DNA of 55,762 nucleotides from Lysobacterales bacterium. Lineage in GTDB: Bacteria; Pseudomonadota; Gammaproteobacteria; Xanthomonadales; Xanthomonadaceae. Location of the stretch: NCBI GenBank assembly GCA_020442465.1, contig JAGRJY010000057.1, forward strand, positions 1 through 55,762. The letters run 5' to 3'. Made by a program: the position numbers and the translations under genes. Positions 18,813 to 30,240 of this stretch are shown in pieces. Positions within the stretch are counted from its first letter, which is position 1, and each line of letters starts with the position of its first letter. A model generated the notes under the pieces. The model did not search any database and was not told where the DNA came from. It worked only from the letters and a program-made list of their open reading frames with translations.

Positions 18813-19529
18813 ATGCTGACCCAGTGCCCGCATTGCGCCACCACGTTTCCGATCGAACACGACGTGATCGCTAGCGCGGGCGGGCGGGTGCTCTGCGGCG
18901 TATGCGAGCATGAGTTCGACGCGCTGGCGCACCTGCGGCGTCCGCAGGTGGTGGTCGATCCGGTGCCCCGACTCGACCCCGAACTGGTGCACCGCCAGGG
19001 AGACCTGTTCGAAGCGCCGCGCACGGCCGATGCTGCGCCCCGGTTTGCACGCCGGCGACATCGTTTCGGCCGAGACAGTCTGTGGAAGCTGGCCTTGGTG
19101 GTGCTGTCAGCCACCTTGTCGCTGCAGATCGCGCTGGCCGAGCGCGACGTCCTGTCGATGGACCTGCGCTTCCGCGCCGGGTACGAGCAACTCTGCGGGG
19201 TACTGGGTTGCTCGCTGCCAGCCTGGCGCCAGCCCGAACGCTGGACCCTGGTCTGGCGCGAGGTGGGCCCGCACCCTTCGGTGGGCGACGGGCTGATGCT
19301 GACCGCCGCCATCCGCAACGATGCCGAATGGGCACAACCCTTGCCGTGGCTGGAATTGCGCATGGCCGACCTGGATGGTCAGGTGGTCGGGCTGCGACGC
19401 TTTTCTCCGGCCGAATACCAAACCCAGAACGACGTCAATCTGGTGGCGCCGGGTCAGACCGCTGCATTGCAGCTGGAGATTCGCGATCCCGGAAACCAGG
19501 CGCTGGCGTTCACCGTCGACTTCCGCTGA
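18813..19529 (+). CDS. Zinc-ribbon, DUF3426 membrane protein
   Basis: 238 residues from the ATG at 18813; an in-frame GTG at 18807 is possible. The N-terminus has the MJ0042-type zinc ribbon (MLTQCPHCATTF ... VLCGVCEHEFDAL). A single membrane helix (LWKLALVVLSATLSLQIALA) follows near residue 90, then a DUF3426 domain to the end. Position directly before fis and purH is conserved in Xanthomonadales. Function is unknown. Confidence 0.85.
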   Translation: MLTQCPHCATTFPIEHDVIASAGGRVLCGVCEHEFDALAHLRRPQVVVDPVPRLDPELVHRQGDLFEAPRTADAAPRFARRRHRFGRDSLWKLALVVLSATLSLQIALAERDVLSMDLRFRAGYEQLCGVLGCSLPAWRQPERWTLVWREVGPHPSVGDGLMLTAAIRNDAEWAQPLPWLELRMADLDGQVVGLRRFSPAEYQTQNDVNLVAPGQTAALQLEIRDPGNQALAFTVDFR

Positions 19530-19641
19530 CTGCGTCGCATTTCTGCATAAGCGACTCGCCATCGCGTGATCATGGGTCTACACTGTCCCCCCGGCAGCGT
19601 GCCGGATTCACTTTCACCAACGCGCGCCCATTTCTCGATCG

Positions 19642-19914
19642 ATGTCTCTCTCCGTGGCCCGGGGCAACTCCTCCTCTGCCGTGCACTCCGCGATCCGCGA
19701 TCAGGTCGCGCGCGCCGTGCGCCGATACCTTTCGGACATGGGTGAAGCGGAGTGCGGCGACCTGCATGGCATGGTGATGCAGGAAGTCGAAGCGCCGCTG
19801 TACAGCGAAGTGCTCGACCATTGCGAGGGCAACATCACTCGCGCAGCCGGCATCCTCGGTATCAATCGCGCCACCTTGCGCAAGCGTCTTCGCGATCTGA
19901 ATCTGATCCGTTGA
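19642..19914 (+). CDS. fis: Fis nucleoid-associated regulator
   Basis: 90 residues, close to the 98 of E. coli Fis. The C-terminal helix-turn-helix GNITRAAGILGINRATLRKR is diagnostic, and the middle segment APLYSEVLDHCEG is the usual dimerisation helix. Fis bends DNA and tunes rRNA promoters, recombination and supercoiling. It is not preceded by dusB as in enterics but by DUF3426 and followed by purH, the xanthomonad arrangement. Confidence 0.93.
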   Translation: MSLSVARGNSSSAVHSAIRDQVARAVRRYLSDMGEAECGDLHGMVMQEVEAPLYSEVLDHCEGNITRAAGILGINRATLRKRLRDLNLIR

Positions 19915-20151
19915 TCACGGTGGTGCCGGGCCGTTCTCTTCGCGCCGGCGCCTGCCATCCGAATTGTCGACCATGACTGTCGAATCCGTTCGGCTCGCAC
20001 TGGCCCGCTGATCCCGCCGTGTCGCGAATCCTGCAGGCGCGAACGCACCGCTTGATGTCGGTGCGCGCTGCGCCGCCAGTCCGAGTCGCATGTCGCGGCC
20101 ACAGCCCGAAGGTGTGGCGGCCGAGCCAGCGTGTTGTTGCAGCGCGGCACG

Positions 20152-20157
20152 TATAAT
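20152..20157 (+). promoter_or_regulatory. Candidate -10 element for purH
   Basis: A perfect TATAAT 60 bases before the purH ATG, in the otherwise G+C-rich 302-base fis-purH gap. No good -35 lies at 16-18 bases, so it may need an activator or be weak. Confidence 0.45.
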
Positions 20158-20216
20158 TGCGTCATGCACCGGGCCGCGGTCGGGTGCGCTTTCCTTGTTC
20201 GGAGTGATCACGCGCC

Positions 20217-21788
<1,572 letters not shown>

Positions 21789-21982
21789 TCGGCGCCGCCG
21801 GCGCCCGGCGCGTATCCACTGCGCTCAGGCCCGGCCGCGATCTCCGCTTCGGAAATCCGCTGCGGATCTCCAGGGCCGGCCTTGGGTGGCGGTCCGGGGC
21901 GCCGGTCCGGCACGCCGCTCCCGGGCGCGACCGTTCGACACTGCCGCCGGCATCTTCCCGCGCGCGCGGCGGGCGTGCCGGT

Positions 21983-24900
21983 TCAGCGCCAGCGCGGGTC
22001 GTTCGGCGGATCGGCCAGAGGCACCAGGTTAACGTCGTTGCGCAACCAGTCGCCGCTGGCATGATCGATGAGGAAGTCTGCGCGCGGCGCGCGCGGGCTG
22101 GCGAAGTTCCAGTCGATACGGCCGGCCGGTGTCAGCACCGGTTCCACGCGGGCACAGTCGGGGCAGAAGCCGCGGTAGCTGTCCACCGCCAGCGATTCGA
22201 GGTCGAGACGGTTGTCGCCCACGCCGAGCGCCCAGCGCGGCGATCCGTCGTCGGCGTAGTAGTACAGAAGCACCGCGCGCGCGTCGCCGGTGCTGTACAC
22301 GCTGGTTCCCCAGCCTGATTCGCCCGGGTCGTAGTAGATGCCGGTATGGTCGGGTGCAGGTGGCGCCGTGCTCTTCAGCAGCATTTCCACTGGCTCGCTC
22401 CCGCTGCGCGTACCGATCCGCCAGGTGAACGTGGCATGGTCGGCATCGATGAAATCGAGCCCGACCTCGCCAACCGTCGCGCCCGTGGCAACGCGGTTGG
22501 CGTCGTTCCAGGTGTAGCGGAACAGCGGCGCGCGCCAGGCCGTCGCGGCGTTCGCGGCGGCCTGGTACCACACCGGCTCACCCGCGTCGTCATAGGTGTA
22601 CCAGGTCATGGCCAGAATGCCGCCCGCGCGTTCGAGGTCGAAACCGTGGCCGCTGCGCGCCGGGTTGAACCACAGCCCGATGCTGGCGCGCAGCGTGCTC
22701 GACGCGGGGTCGGTGGGGTCGGCGCCGAGGCGCAGTTCCTCTGCATCGCTGAGGCCGTCGCCGTCGCGATCGATACCGAAGCGGACACCGAGTGATTTCG
22801 GTGCGGCGGTGAGCAGCAGCGGATCGGATGGCGAGGCCAGCTCGACGAGGTTCTGCCAGCTGGCGAGCGCCGATCCGTCGTCGGCGAGAAACAGGTCGGT
22901 CGCCGACTGGAAGCTGTAGTCGCGGCCCGCCACCGCAGCCACCAGGTCAATCCGTCCCGCGCGTGCTTCACTGCGCAGCGTTTCAGCGTCCGGATTGGAC
23001 GCGCTACCGTCCAGCGCGATCTGCTTGCCGACCGCGGCGTGGCTGTCCAGCGACAGCGGTGGGGCAGCGCCGAGCGCCGGATTGGGCAGGTCGAAGCGGC
23101 TGCCGCTGAAGCTGATGGTGAGGGAGACGAGGTCGGCGATGTCCTGGTCGGAGCCGACGCTGAACACGCTGGCGGAAAGGAAACGGGCCAGGGTGTCGAC
23201 CGATCCGTCGTGGAGAAAGCCAAAGCCCGCGCGGCTCGGTGACTCGGTCAGGGTGAATCCGACCTTCTCGAACTGGTTGCGCAGCTGCGCCACCTTGATC
23301 GACACGTTGGTCGAGCCGTCGGTGCTGACGATGCCGAGATGGTTCTCGCCCTTCGGGCCGATCGGCATGACCGCGCCGCCCGCGGGAATCTGTCCGCCGG
23401 TGCCGAGGAACATCGGCCCGTTCACCGCCATGCCGGTCGGCAAGGTGTGGCAGTTCGCACACTGGAACGGCGCGTCGAGCAGGCCCTGGGTGTACAGCTG
23501 CAGGCCGCGCTGCGGATTGCCCGGCGGCAGCGGCTGGCCGGCGACGGCGAAGCGCCCGCTGGTGGTGTGGTCGGGCAGGGCGAGCTGATTGCGCAAACCG
23601 TTGTCGAGCGAGCGATGCGGGTTGGGCGGGAAGCGCAGGGTCGCCAGGAAATCCTCGAACGCCTGCATCTCCGCACCGGTCAGTGGACCGGGTCGACCGA
23701 GCAGGTTGGGGAAGGCCGGATTGAACGCTTCGATGCCGGTGCGATCGCCGCGCCAGTGATGCGGTTCATGACCGATGATGTCCTGCATGGTCTGCGTGGT
23801 CATCGGCCCCTTCATCGCGTGGAAGTCTTCGCAGGGGGTGCCGCGACCGGTGATGCAGTTCTGGTCGAACGGCTGCGGCGGTTGCGAGGGGTCGCCGAGG
23901 TCCCAGGCGAGGCGATCCATGCGGCCGTCGATGTGGCAGGAGGCGCAGGCAAGCTGACCCTGGCCCGAAGTCAGGTGGGTGTCGTAGAAGAAGCGTCGCC
24001 CTTCGCGAATCACTTCGGGCAGCGGATTGAACACGGCGATGCGTTGGCTTTCCGCCTGCGCGGCCAGATCGATCACCGACAGGCTGGCCTCGAAGTGGTT
24101 CCAGACATAGAGCAGCCCGCGCGACTCGTCCACCGCGATGCCGTTCGGCCCTTCTCCGACCGACATCGGCGCGCCCACGCGCGCGCCGCCGGCATCGATC
24201 TCGATCACGTTGTTCGAGCCCATGCCGGCCACGTAGCCACGCTGGCCGTCGCCACGCCAGGCGACGGCGCGCGGATCGCCGATCGACTGGTTGCGCACGT
24301 CGACCGGGGCGGGAACCGGTTGTTGGGCGAGATGGGCGTTGAGATCGCGCAACGGAAGCGCGGCGCCGGCTTCGTCGATCTGCGCCAGCCGCACCTCGAC
24401 GAAGCGGCCGCGCAGATTGGGCTCGTAGCGAATCTCGTTGTGCGCCTCGGTGCCGACCAGCGAGAAGCCGCCGCCCGGTCGCGCAGAGAGCGCCATGCCG
24501 ATGTTCATCAGGCCGTCGACATACGACACCGCAAGGGTGTTCGCGTCGATCAGGGCGACGTCGTGGTCGAGCAGGTCCCAGCCGACACGCCGTCCGGACG
24601 CCGCGGCGAGCGAACCGCTGACCAGCTCGGTCCAGTCACCGGTATTGTCGTCGCGCCAGCGACCGTCGCCGTCGCGTTTGACGATCAGGCCGACCTTGGG
24701 CGGCGCGGCCTGAAGATGCATCGGCGGGTCGAACTCGGTACCGCGATTCGGCGGCGGATTCTGACCCCCGTAGGGGCCACGCGCGTCGCTGACCACGTTG
24801 GGAATGGCGAGGATCGGATTCTGGCTGGCCAGACCGCCGCCGAGGATGGTGCTGCCGTTGCCCGACTCGAAGATCGCCGCCGCCACGGTCTGCCCGTCGG

Positions 24901-25393
24901 CGGACACGGCGAGCGCACGCGGGTCTTCGGCATCCAGGCGGATGATGCTCGGCGCCGCATCCAGGTCGTCGAGGCGGTACACGCGAATCTCGTTGAGCTG
25001 CGAGCAGGACACGAATGCCTTGCCGGCGGCGAACACCACGTCGAACGGCTCGTCACCCGTGGCCAGCGTGCGGCGCACCCGATTGCTCGCGACATCGACG
25101 ATGCTGATCGAGTCGGAGACCTGGTTCACCACCCACAGCTCGTTCGCATCGCGAAAGCGCACGCTGACCGGGTCGATGCCGACCTTGATGTGTCCCGCCG
25201 GCACGGGGCCGCGGTGACCCAGGCGGAACCACTGCACGCGACGGTCCGCGGTGTGTGCCACCGCAAGCCGAGCCCCATCCGGGCTGAGATCGAGCGCGTG
25301 CACCGGGTGGTTTTCCCAGTTGTGGTGCGGCAGTTCGATCGCCTGGGCCGGGAAGGCGGCAGCGAGCAGCAGGGCGGCGAGCGGTCTGATCAT
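21983..25393 (-). CDS. Secreted beta-propeller / dihaem cytochrome c with two WYxPxxSGxG domains
   Basis: 1136 residues from the ATG at 25393, chosen for its signal peptide ([18 protein letters not shown]). Order: a YVTN-type beta-propeller (about 25-440; [37 protein letters not shown]); a cytochrome-c-peroxidase/MauG-like region with two haem sites, CASCH near 483 and CANCH near 643; a segment with a calcium-loop-like [19 protein letters not shown] near 875; then two copies of a short domain, [16 protein letters not shown] (about 904) and [16 protein letters not shown] (about 1016). The protein should be periplasmic or at the cell surface and redox active. The tail domain also occurs in the genes at 9497 and 43456. 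It is monocistronic. Confidence 0.85.
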   Translation of the reverse strand: MIRPLAALLLAAAFPAQAIELPHHNWENHPVHALDLSPDGARLAVAHTADRRVQWFRLGHRGPVPAGHIKVGIDPVSVRFRDANELWVVNQVSDSISIVDVASNRVRRTLATGDEPFDVVFAAGKAFVSCSQLNEIRVYRLDDLDAAPSIIRLDAEDPRALAVSADGQTVAAAIFESGNGSTILGGGLASQNPILAIPNVVSDARGPYGGQNPPPNRGTEFDPPMHLQAAPPKVGLIVKRDGDGRWRDDNTGDWTELVSGSLAAASGRRVGWDLLDHDVALIDANTLAVSYVDGLMNIGMALSARPGGGFSLVGTEAHNEIRYEPNLRGRFVEVRLAQIDEAGAALPLRDLNAHLAQQPVPAPVDVRNQSIGDPRAVAWRGDGQRGYVAGMGSNNVIEIDAGGARVGAPMSVGEGPNGIAVDESRGLLYVWNHFEASLSVIDLAAQAESQRIAVFNPLPEVIREGRRFFYDTHLTSGQGQLACASCHIDGRMDRLAWDLGDPSQPPQPFDQNCITGRGTPCEDFHAMKGPMTTQTMQDIIGHEPHHWRGDRTGIEAFNPAFPNLLGRPGPLTGAEMQAFEDFLATLRFPPNPHRSLDNGLRNQLALPDHTTSGRFAVAGQPLPPGNPQRGLQLYTQGLLDAPFQCANCHTLPTGMAVNGPMFLGTGGQIPAGGAVMPIGPKGENHLGIVSTDGSTNVSIKVAQLRNQFEKVGFTLTESPSRAGFGFLHDGSVDTLARFLSASVFSVGSDQDIADLVSLTISFSGSRFDLPNPALGAAPPLSLDSHAAVGKQIALDGSASNPDAETLRSEARAGRIDLVAAVAGRDYSFQSATDLFLADDGSALASWQNLVELASPSDPLLLTAAPKSLGVRFGIDRDGDGLSDAEELRLGADPTDPASSTLRASIGLWFNPARSGHGFDLERAGGILAMTWYTYDDAGEPVWYQAAANAATAWRAPLFRYTWNDANRVATGATVGEVGLDFIDADHATFTWRIGTRSGSEPVEMLLKSTAPPAPDHTGIYYDPGESGWGTSVYSTGDARAVLLYYYADDGSPRWALGVGDNRLDLESLAVDSYRGFCPDCARVEPVLTPAGRIDWNFASPRAPRADFLIDHASGDWLRNDVNLVPLADPPNDPRWR

Positions 25394-25543
25394 CGTGGTC
25401 TCCTCGGCTGCGATTGTCGGGGCGCTCACCCGCACGTGCGCTGCCTTGCGCGGCCATGGTGGCACATCCGCGATGAAGGGACGCCGCGGGCAGCCCGAGC
25501 GTGACCGTCAGTCCGTCCTGGCGGTGCGCACGCACCTGGCGCG

Positions 25544-26449
25544 TCAGCGAGCGGGTCGATGAACGCGCGAAGGCGATCGTGGCGCATGCGTCAAGGACAG
25601 CGGCGCGCGGGAAGGGAAGAGTGCGGTTGCGCCGCGGCGATGCGCCGTGTAGTCCGATGGTGTCATTCCGAACGCCGAGCGGAACGCAGTGCAGAAGTGG
25701 CCATGCGAGCAGAAGCCCAGGCGCTCCGCGAGCGCTGCGCCGGATTGCCGGCCGTCGCCAAGCAGGTGCAGGGCCCGGCGCAGGCGCAGCTGCAGCAGGA
25801 ACTGATGCGGCGTCACGCCATGCACGCTGCGGAAGCTGCGCAGCAGGTGAAACACCGACAGTCCCGCCTGCTCTGCCAGGCGCTGCAGCGACGTGCCCTC
25901 GCGCCAGCGGCTGGCCATCCGACGCGCCACCTGCTGCATGGCGTGCTGTTGTACCGACGGCTGCGCGCGCGCCGAGCGCAGGGTGCGCGACGCGGCGCGC
26001 CGCCAGTCACCGAGTGCGCGCCGCAGCTGCGCGCAGGTCCAGGTCGCCGTGGGTGCGGCGTCGGCGGGCTGCGCGCGACGAAGCAGTCGCAGGGTGAGGT
26101 AGTCGGCAGCATCGACGCGCAGACCGCTCCATCGCCAGGGCTCGGCAGCATGCGCGGGCAGTGCGGAATGAAGGGCCTGGCGGACGCAGGCCCACAGCTC
26201 GTCGGGCAGCGCGATCAGGTCGATGCCTTCGCAGGATGGATCAATGAGTTCAGTGCGAACCGGCACGTCCGGTGGAAGCACTTGCGCCGTGCAGGCCGAT
26301 GCGAGCCGGGCGGGCTGGTCCGGGATCTCGATCCACAGGGCGCCATGCGGCAGCAGCAGGCGATGGCATGGGGCGGCGCCCAGCATGCGCGTCGAGTCGC
26401 CGCGCGCGACATCATCGTCTGCATCGGTCTGCCACGTGTTCTCCAGCAT
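25544..26449 (-). CDS. AraC/XylS-family transcriptional regulator
   Basis: 301 residues. The C-terminal double helix-turn-helix spans about 175-270: first motif SLQRLAEQAGLSVFHLLRSF, then VHGVTPHQFLLQLRLRRAL, and the second motif ALAERLGFCSHGHFCTAF with FGMTPSDYTAHRR. The N-terminal half has PCHRLLLPHGALWIEIPD, resembling the AraC sensor cupin but weakly. The last 25 residues are low complexity. It lies between the cytochrome gene (150 bases downstream) and the FadL-like gene on the same strand; targets are not evident. Confidence 0.88.
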   Translation of the reverse strand: MLENTWQTDADDDVARGDSTRMLGAAPCHRLLLPHGALWIEIPDQPARLASACTAQVLPPDVPVRTELIDPSCEGIDLIALPDELWACVRQALHSALPAHAAEPWRWSGLRVDAADYLTLRLLRRAQPADAAPTATWTCAQLRRALGDWRRAASRTLRSARAQPSVQQHAMQQVARRMASRWREGTSLQRLAEQAGLSVFHLLRSFRSVHGVTPHQFLLQLRLRRALHLLGDGRQSGAALAERLGFCSHGHFCTAFRSAFGMTPSDYTAHRRGATALFPSRAPLSLTHAPRSPSRVHRPAR

Positions 26450-26936
26450 GTCCGCCCCCTCTCTTCGGTCTCACGAATCGCTTGCGGTGCGTCGTGTTCG
26501 AGTCGCTCGGTTGCTGCGTCGATGACCGCCGCGCGAAGAGTGCTGGTCGTCGATGCCGTGCGTGTCGACCTTGCACCAGCGATGGGGTGTGCGGAAGTCG
26601 CTGAAGGGGGAGTTCGGGCCGGAACGCGACGAGCGGAAAGCGCATCGCCGTATCGCGTGATCCATCGCCTCGCCGCGGCCGTCGGTCGCCGCCAGGGCTC
26701 GCTTTGCCGCAGCGGCGCAACCTGCGACGCGCTCGGTGCGTCTCAGCACCCTGCGGCAGGCGTTTTCCGTCCGGGCTGCGGGCGCCGAATCGGTGCGCGC
26801 AGCCGTACCGCAGCTGAATGCGCTGTCGGTGAGCAGCAAGCGACAGAGGATGTATCGCGCTTCCGCCGACGCAGCGCGTGGGCAAAAAGAAAGGGGGCGC
26901 AGAGCGCCCCCTTCGGTTCGAAACGATGCGCCGGAA
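26450..26936. other. Intergenic stretch upstream of the AraC gene
   Basis: 487 bases with no convincing gene: a minus-strand frame (26412-26885) is Arg/Pro-rich and unlike its neighbours. The right end holds the terminator of the FadL-like gene. The rest presumably contains the AraC-gene promoter, which could not be placed. Confidence 0.5.
26883..26912 (-). terminator. Rho-independent terminator of the FadL-like gene
   Basis: Read on the minus strand: stem GGGGGCGC, loop TCT, stem GCGCCCCC, then TTTCTTTTT. It lies 25 bases past the stop codon. Confidence 0.9.
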
Positions 26937-28265
26937 TCAGAACCGGTACACGCCCGACAGCGAGAACACGTCCTGGATGTCGGCGTGGTCGTAGGCGAAG
27001 TCGATCTGGAAGTGCGGGAACGCGATGCCGAAGCCAGCCGAGTAATGCATCTCGTCGTCGCCGGCGCTGAACAGCACGCCGCCTGCGGCTGCGGCCACCG
27101 CGTCATCGAACGACGGGCTGTCCGGATTGTTGGCGAACTCCAGCGTATGGCGCTGCTCGCGCCAGCTGCCGAAGCGCAGGCTGACCGGGTTGGCCACCGA
27201 GTCGATCAGGTACTCGACGCCGAAGCGGGGCTCGATCGCATTCTTGATGCGCAGCGACCTGACGACCTGCGGATCGCCGAACTCCTCGAACTCGCCGCCG
27301 GCGAAGAACGCGTCTTCCACGTCTTCGGTCAGATTGCTGTAGCCGACCCGATTGACGTCGAAGTTGATCGTCAGGTTGTCGTTGGCGCGCCAGCTCATGC
27401 CGATGCTGAACACGTCGGGCGTCTTGAAGCTGGTGCGGCCGTTGGCGAACAGCACGTCCTCGCCATCGCCGAACGCATCGAACACCAGATTCTGGAAGCG
27501 GTAGTTGAACTGCGTCTCGCTGCGATAGGACATGCCGATGCTGAACGCGTCGGAGCCCTTGTACAGGACGCCCAGCGAGTAGCCGAAGTCGTCATCGTCG
27601 CCGCGCTGGGTCTGCTGGTTGGCGGTGATCGAGCGGGTATCGTCGAAACGCAGCACCGACGAGTCGAGGTCGAACTGCTGGTAGTTCAGGCCGACACCCC
27701 AGGACAGGTTCTCGTTGATGTTCATCGCGAAGCTGGCGCCCCAGGTCACCAGCTCGAGGTCGGTGTTGGCGTCGTACGGCCGCACGAAGGTGCCGTCGAA
27801 CTCGCCATTGAAGAAGATCGGGTCGGTGCTGTAGTCGAGGTCGAGGTTGACCGTCTGCTGCCGGTATAGGGCAATCGACCAGGTATCGCGCGGCAGCACC
27901 CAGCCGATGAAGGAGACGTCATCGTTTTCGCTCGAAGCGTGCCGATAGTTGACGCCCGACAGGTCGAACGGCCCGGTGTTGAAGCTGCCGCCGGACGGAT
28001 ACTGCGGCTTGGCGTCGGTATTGCGGATTTCGAGCGAGAACTGCTGCTCGAGGCCGAGTCGGGTCAGGCCGGCCGGGTTGCTGTAGGCCGCCGTGGCATC
28101 GTCGGCCGCGCCGATGAACGCGCCGCCCATGGCCAGGCTGCGTGCGCCGGGGTTGGAGAAGCTGAAAGGAATACTGGCATTGCTTTCGACGTTGGTGATC
28201 GCCGAGGCCGAGCCGCTGGCGAGCAGGCCAGCCGCGACCGCGACGGACAACAAGTGGTTCTTCAT
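26937..28265 (-). CDS. FadL/OMPP1/TodX-family outer membrane transport protein
   Basis: 442 residues from the ATG at 28265, which follows an AGGGAGTG ribosome binding site and gives a signal peptide (MKNHLLSVAVAAGLLASGSASA). The mature start has the FadL signature ARSLAMGGAFIGAADDATAA followed by YSNPAGL, and the C-terminus ends FSLSGVYRF with the terminal Phe of outer-membrane barrels. Members carry long-chain fatty acids or other hydrophobic compounds across the outer membrane. No beta-oxidation gene is adjacent; fadE is 19 kb away. Confidence 0.88.
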   Translation of the reverse strand: MKNHLLSVAVAAGLLASGSASAITNVESNASIPFSFSNPGARSLAMGGAFIGAADDATAAYSNPAGLTRLGLEQQFSLEIRNTDAKPQYPSGGSFNTGPFDLSGVNYRHASSENDDVSFIGWVLPRDTWSIALYRQQTVNLDLDYSTDPIFFNGEFDGTFVRPYDANTDLELVTWGASFAMNINENLSWGVGLNYQQFDLDSSVLRFDDTRSITANQQTQRGDDDDFGYSLGVLYKGSDAFSIGMSYRSETQFNYRFQNLVFDAFGDGEDVLFANGRTSFKTPDVFSIGMSWRANDNLTINFDVNRVGYSNLTEDVEDAFFAGGEFEEFGDPQVVRSLRIKNAIEPRFGVEYLIDSVANPVSLRFGSWREQRHTLEFANNPDSPSFDDAVAAAAGGVLFSAGDDEMHYSAGFGIAFPHFQIDFAYDHADIQDVFSLSGVYRF

Positions 28266-28433
28266 GGACGGACACTCCCTGGTGGGTTCGGCTAGCTTAT
28301 AACAGGATATTAACGCCTGCTCGCGTGCAGAACGACCGGTCACAACCGGCGGCCGCGGCCGTCAGGTAGCCATCACCGCCCGCGGCCACTGGGGATATAG
28401 TGTCCGCCGCCTGTTCCCTGCCGGAGACCTGCC

Positions 28434-29378
28434 ATGCTTGATTTGCTTGCCTGGGCGTTCCTCGCCTTCGTCGTCGTCAGCATCTTCAAAGGAGTGCGCT
28501 CGGTGCCGCAGGGCTACGAGTACACCGTTGAACGGTTCGGGCGCTACACCCATACGCTGACGCCCGGCCTCGGCTTCATCGTGCCCTGGTTCGATTCGAT
28601 CGGGCGCAAGATGAACGTGATGGAGCAGGTGCTCGACGTGCCGTCCCAGGAAGTCATCACCAAGGACAACGCCGTGGTGAAAGTCGACGGCGTGGTGTTC
28701 TACCAGGTGCTGGACGCGGCCAAGGCTGCGTACGAAGTGGCCCAGCTCGAGATCGCCATCCTCAACCTGACCATGACCAACACCCGTACCGTGCTCGGTT
28801 CGATGGATCTCGACGAGTCGCTCTCCAAGCGCGACGAGATCAACGCGCGCCTGCTGGTGGTGGTCGACGAGGCCACCCACCCCTGGGGTATCAAGGTCAA
28901 CCGGATCGAGATCAAGGACATCCAACCGCCGCGCGACCTCGTCGATTCGATGGCGCGCCAGATGAAGGCCGAACGCGAGAAGCGCGCCAACATTCTCGAG
29001 GCCGAAGGCAAGCGGCAGTCCGACATCCTGCGCGCCGATGGCGAGAAGCAGTCCGCCGTGCTCGAGGCCGAAGGTCGCCGGGAGGCTGCGTTCCGCGACG
29101 CCGAAGCGCGCGAGCGCCTGGCCGAAGCGGAGGCCAAGGCGACCCAGATGGTGTCCGATGCGATTGCCCAAGGCGACGTGCAGGCGATCAACTACTTCGT
29201 GGCACAGAAGTACGTCGAGGCGCTGAAGGAGTTTGCCGGCTCGCCCAACCAGAAGTTGCTGATGCTGCCGATGGAGACGACCGGCGTGCTCGGTTCGCTG
29301 GCGGGCATTGCCGAGCTGGCGAAGAGCGTCGGCGTCGGCAAGACGCCGCCTGCGCCGCCCGCGCGCCCGGCGGGTTGA
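28434..29378 (+). CDS. qmcA: SPFH/stomatin-like membrane protein (QmcA-like)
   Basis: 314 residues. An N-terminal membrane helix (LLAWAFLAFVVVSIFKGV) is followed by an SPFH/Band-7 domain (VPQGYEYTVERFGRYTHTL, PGLGFIVPWFDSI, VDGVVFYQVLDAAKAAYEV), then a long Ala/Glu-rich coiled coil with ILEAEGKRQSDILRADGEKQ and a C-terminal segment. These proteins assemble scaffold-like oligomers in membrane microdomains and assist membrane proteases. It lies 110 bases upstream of an NfeD gene, its usual partner. A TATAGT at 28396-28401 could be its -10. Confidence 0.9.
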   Translation: MLDLLAWAFLAFVVVSIFKGVRSVPQGYEYTVERFGRYTHTLTPGLGFIVPWFDSIGRKMNVMEQVLDVPSQEVITKDNAVVKVDGVVFYQVLDAAKAAYEVAQLEIAILNLTMTNTRTVLGSMDLDESLSKRDEINARLLVVVDEATHPWGIKVNRIEIKDIQPPRDLVDSMARQMKAEREKRANILEAEGKRQSDILRADGEKQSAVLEAEGRREAAFRDAEARERLAEAEAKATQMVSDAIAQGDVQAINYFVAQKYVEALKEFAGSPNQKLLMLPMETTGVLGSLAGIAELAKSVGVGKTPPAPPARPAG

Positions 29379-29488
29379 GCGGGCGCGCTCGACCCGGGTG
29401 TCGCGCGGTCGCTGCGTGACACGTCAAAGGAGAAAGGGCAGGCGGCGGCGCGGGATCGCCGCCGTCTGATCGACGCGGGAGGAAGGTC

Positions 29489-29938
29489 ATGATGATGTGG
29501 ATGCAATCGGGTTGGTTCTGGTGGAGTCTGGCGCTGCTCCTGTTCGCCGTCGAAGTGATCGCGCCCGGCGCATTCATGCTCTGGCTCGGTCTCGGTGCCG
29601 CTGCGGCCGGCCTCGTGGTGTTGCTGATTCCCGGCATGAGCCTGGCTACGCAGTGGATCGTGTTCGGCGTTCTCGCGCTGGTGTCGACAGGCATCGGCTG
29701 GCGCTACCGGCGCCGGCTCAATCGCGACGCCGCAAGCGACCAGCCGCTGCTGAATCGCAAGACAGCGCAGCTGATGGACCGCGTGTTCGAGCTGCAGGCG
29801 CCGATCGTCAACGGCCGCGGCAAGGTCAAGATCGGCGACGCGCTGTGGACGGTCGAGGGCGACGACATGCCGACCGGCCAGCGCGTGCGGGTGGTGGGCG
29901 TCGACGGCATGGTCCTGCGCGTGCACGCGGCCGGCTGA
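29489..29938 (+). CDS. NfeD-family membrane protein
   Basis: 149 residues: two to three membrane helices (SGWFWWSLALLLFAVEVIAP, then two more to about residue 70), and a C-terminal soluble NfeD OB-fold (GRGKVKIGDALWTVEGDDMP, GQRVRVVGVDGMVLRV). This is the short NfeD1b form that pairs with stomatin-like proteins in a two-gene operon, as here. It is thought to help organise or quality-control membrane proteins; no protease domain is present. Confidence 0.9.
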   Translation: MMMWMQSGWFWWSLALLLFAVEVIAPGAFMLWLGLGAAAAGLVVLLIPGMSLATQWIVFGVLALVSTGIGWRYRRRLNRDAASDQPLLNRKTAQLMDRVFELQAPIVNGRGKVKIGDALWTVEGDDMPTGQRVRVVGVDGMVLRVHAAG

Positions 29939-30023
29939 ACCCACGGCTTCGACGGCGGCCGTCCGCGGTGCAGCCGTCGCCCGCGCAGCGTGGCAGGTGG
30001 GCACGCTGCGACCGGGTGTTGGG

Positions 30024-30062
30024 GTCGGGAGTTCGGGTCGGGAGTTCGGGTCGGGAGTTCGG
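30024..30062 (+). repeat. Three tandem copies of a 13-base unit
   Basis: GTCGGGAGTTCGG occurs three times without interruption in the 302-base gap between the NfeD gene and gcvT. Apart from the gcvT promoter, the gap shows no gene, and no glycine-riboswitch core was recognised. Confidence 0.85.
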
Positions 30063-30182
30063 CTCCTGCACCGTCGTCCTCTGATCCGTGTGATCCGTGC
30101 CGCTTGCCCGCTCCGGCGCGTATCGCCCGAGCGCCGCTCCCGTGTTTTCGCAGCCGGATTCCGCTTCGTCCTTCCGCGGCCC

Positions 30183-30211
30183 TTGGGTGATCGCCGGGCG
30201 CGCGCGATAAT
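30183..30211 (+). promoter_or_regulatory. Candidate sigma-70 promoter of gcvT
   Basis: TTGGGT, a 17-base spacer and GATAAT, ending 29 bases before the gcvT ATG. The -10 is flanked by GCGCGC on both sides, a small palindrome that could also affect expression. Confidence 0.5.
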
Positions 30212-30240
30212 GCGCGCCCACCGCCTACCCGGAGCGATCG

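Noticed and set aside
23339..25504. 721-residue plus-strand frame
   Set aside because: Antisense shadow of the propeller/cytochrome gene; its translation is Arg/Gly/Val-rich with no motif, while the minus strand has a signal peptide and haem sites.
29939..30240. Glycine riboswitch before gcvT
   Set aside because: No conserved aptamer core or tandem structure was recognised; a plain promoter is a simpler explanation.
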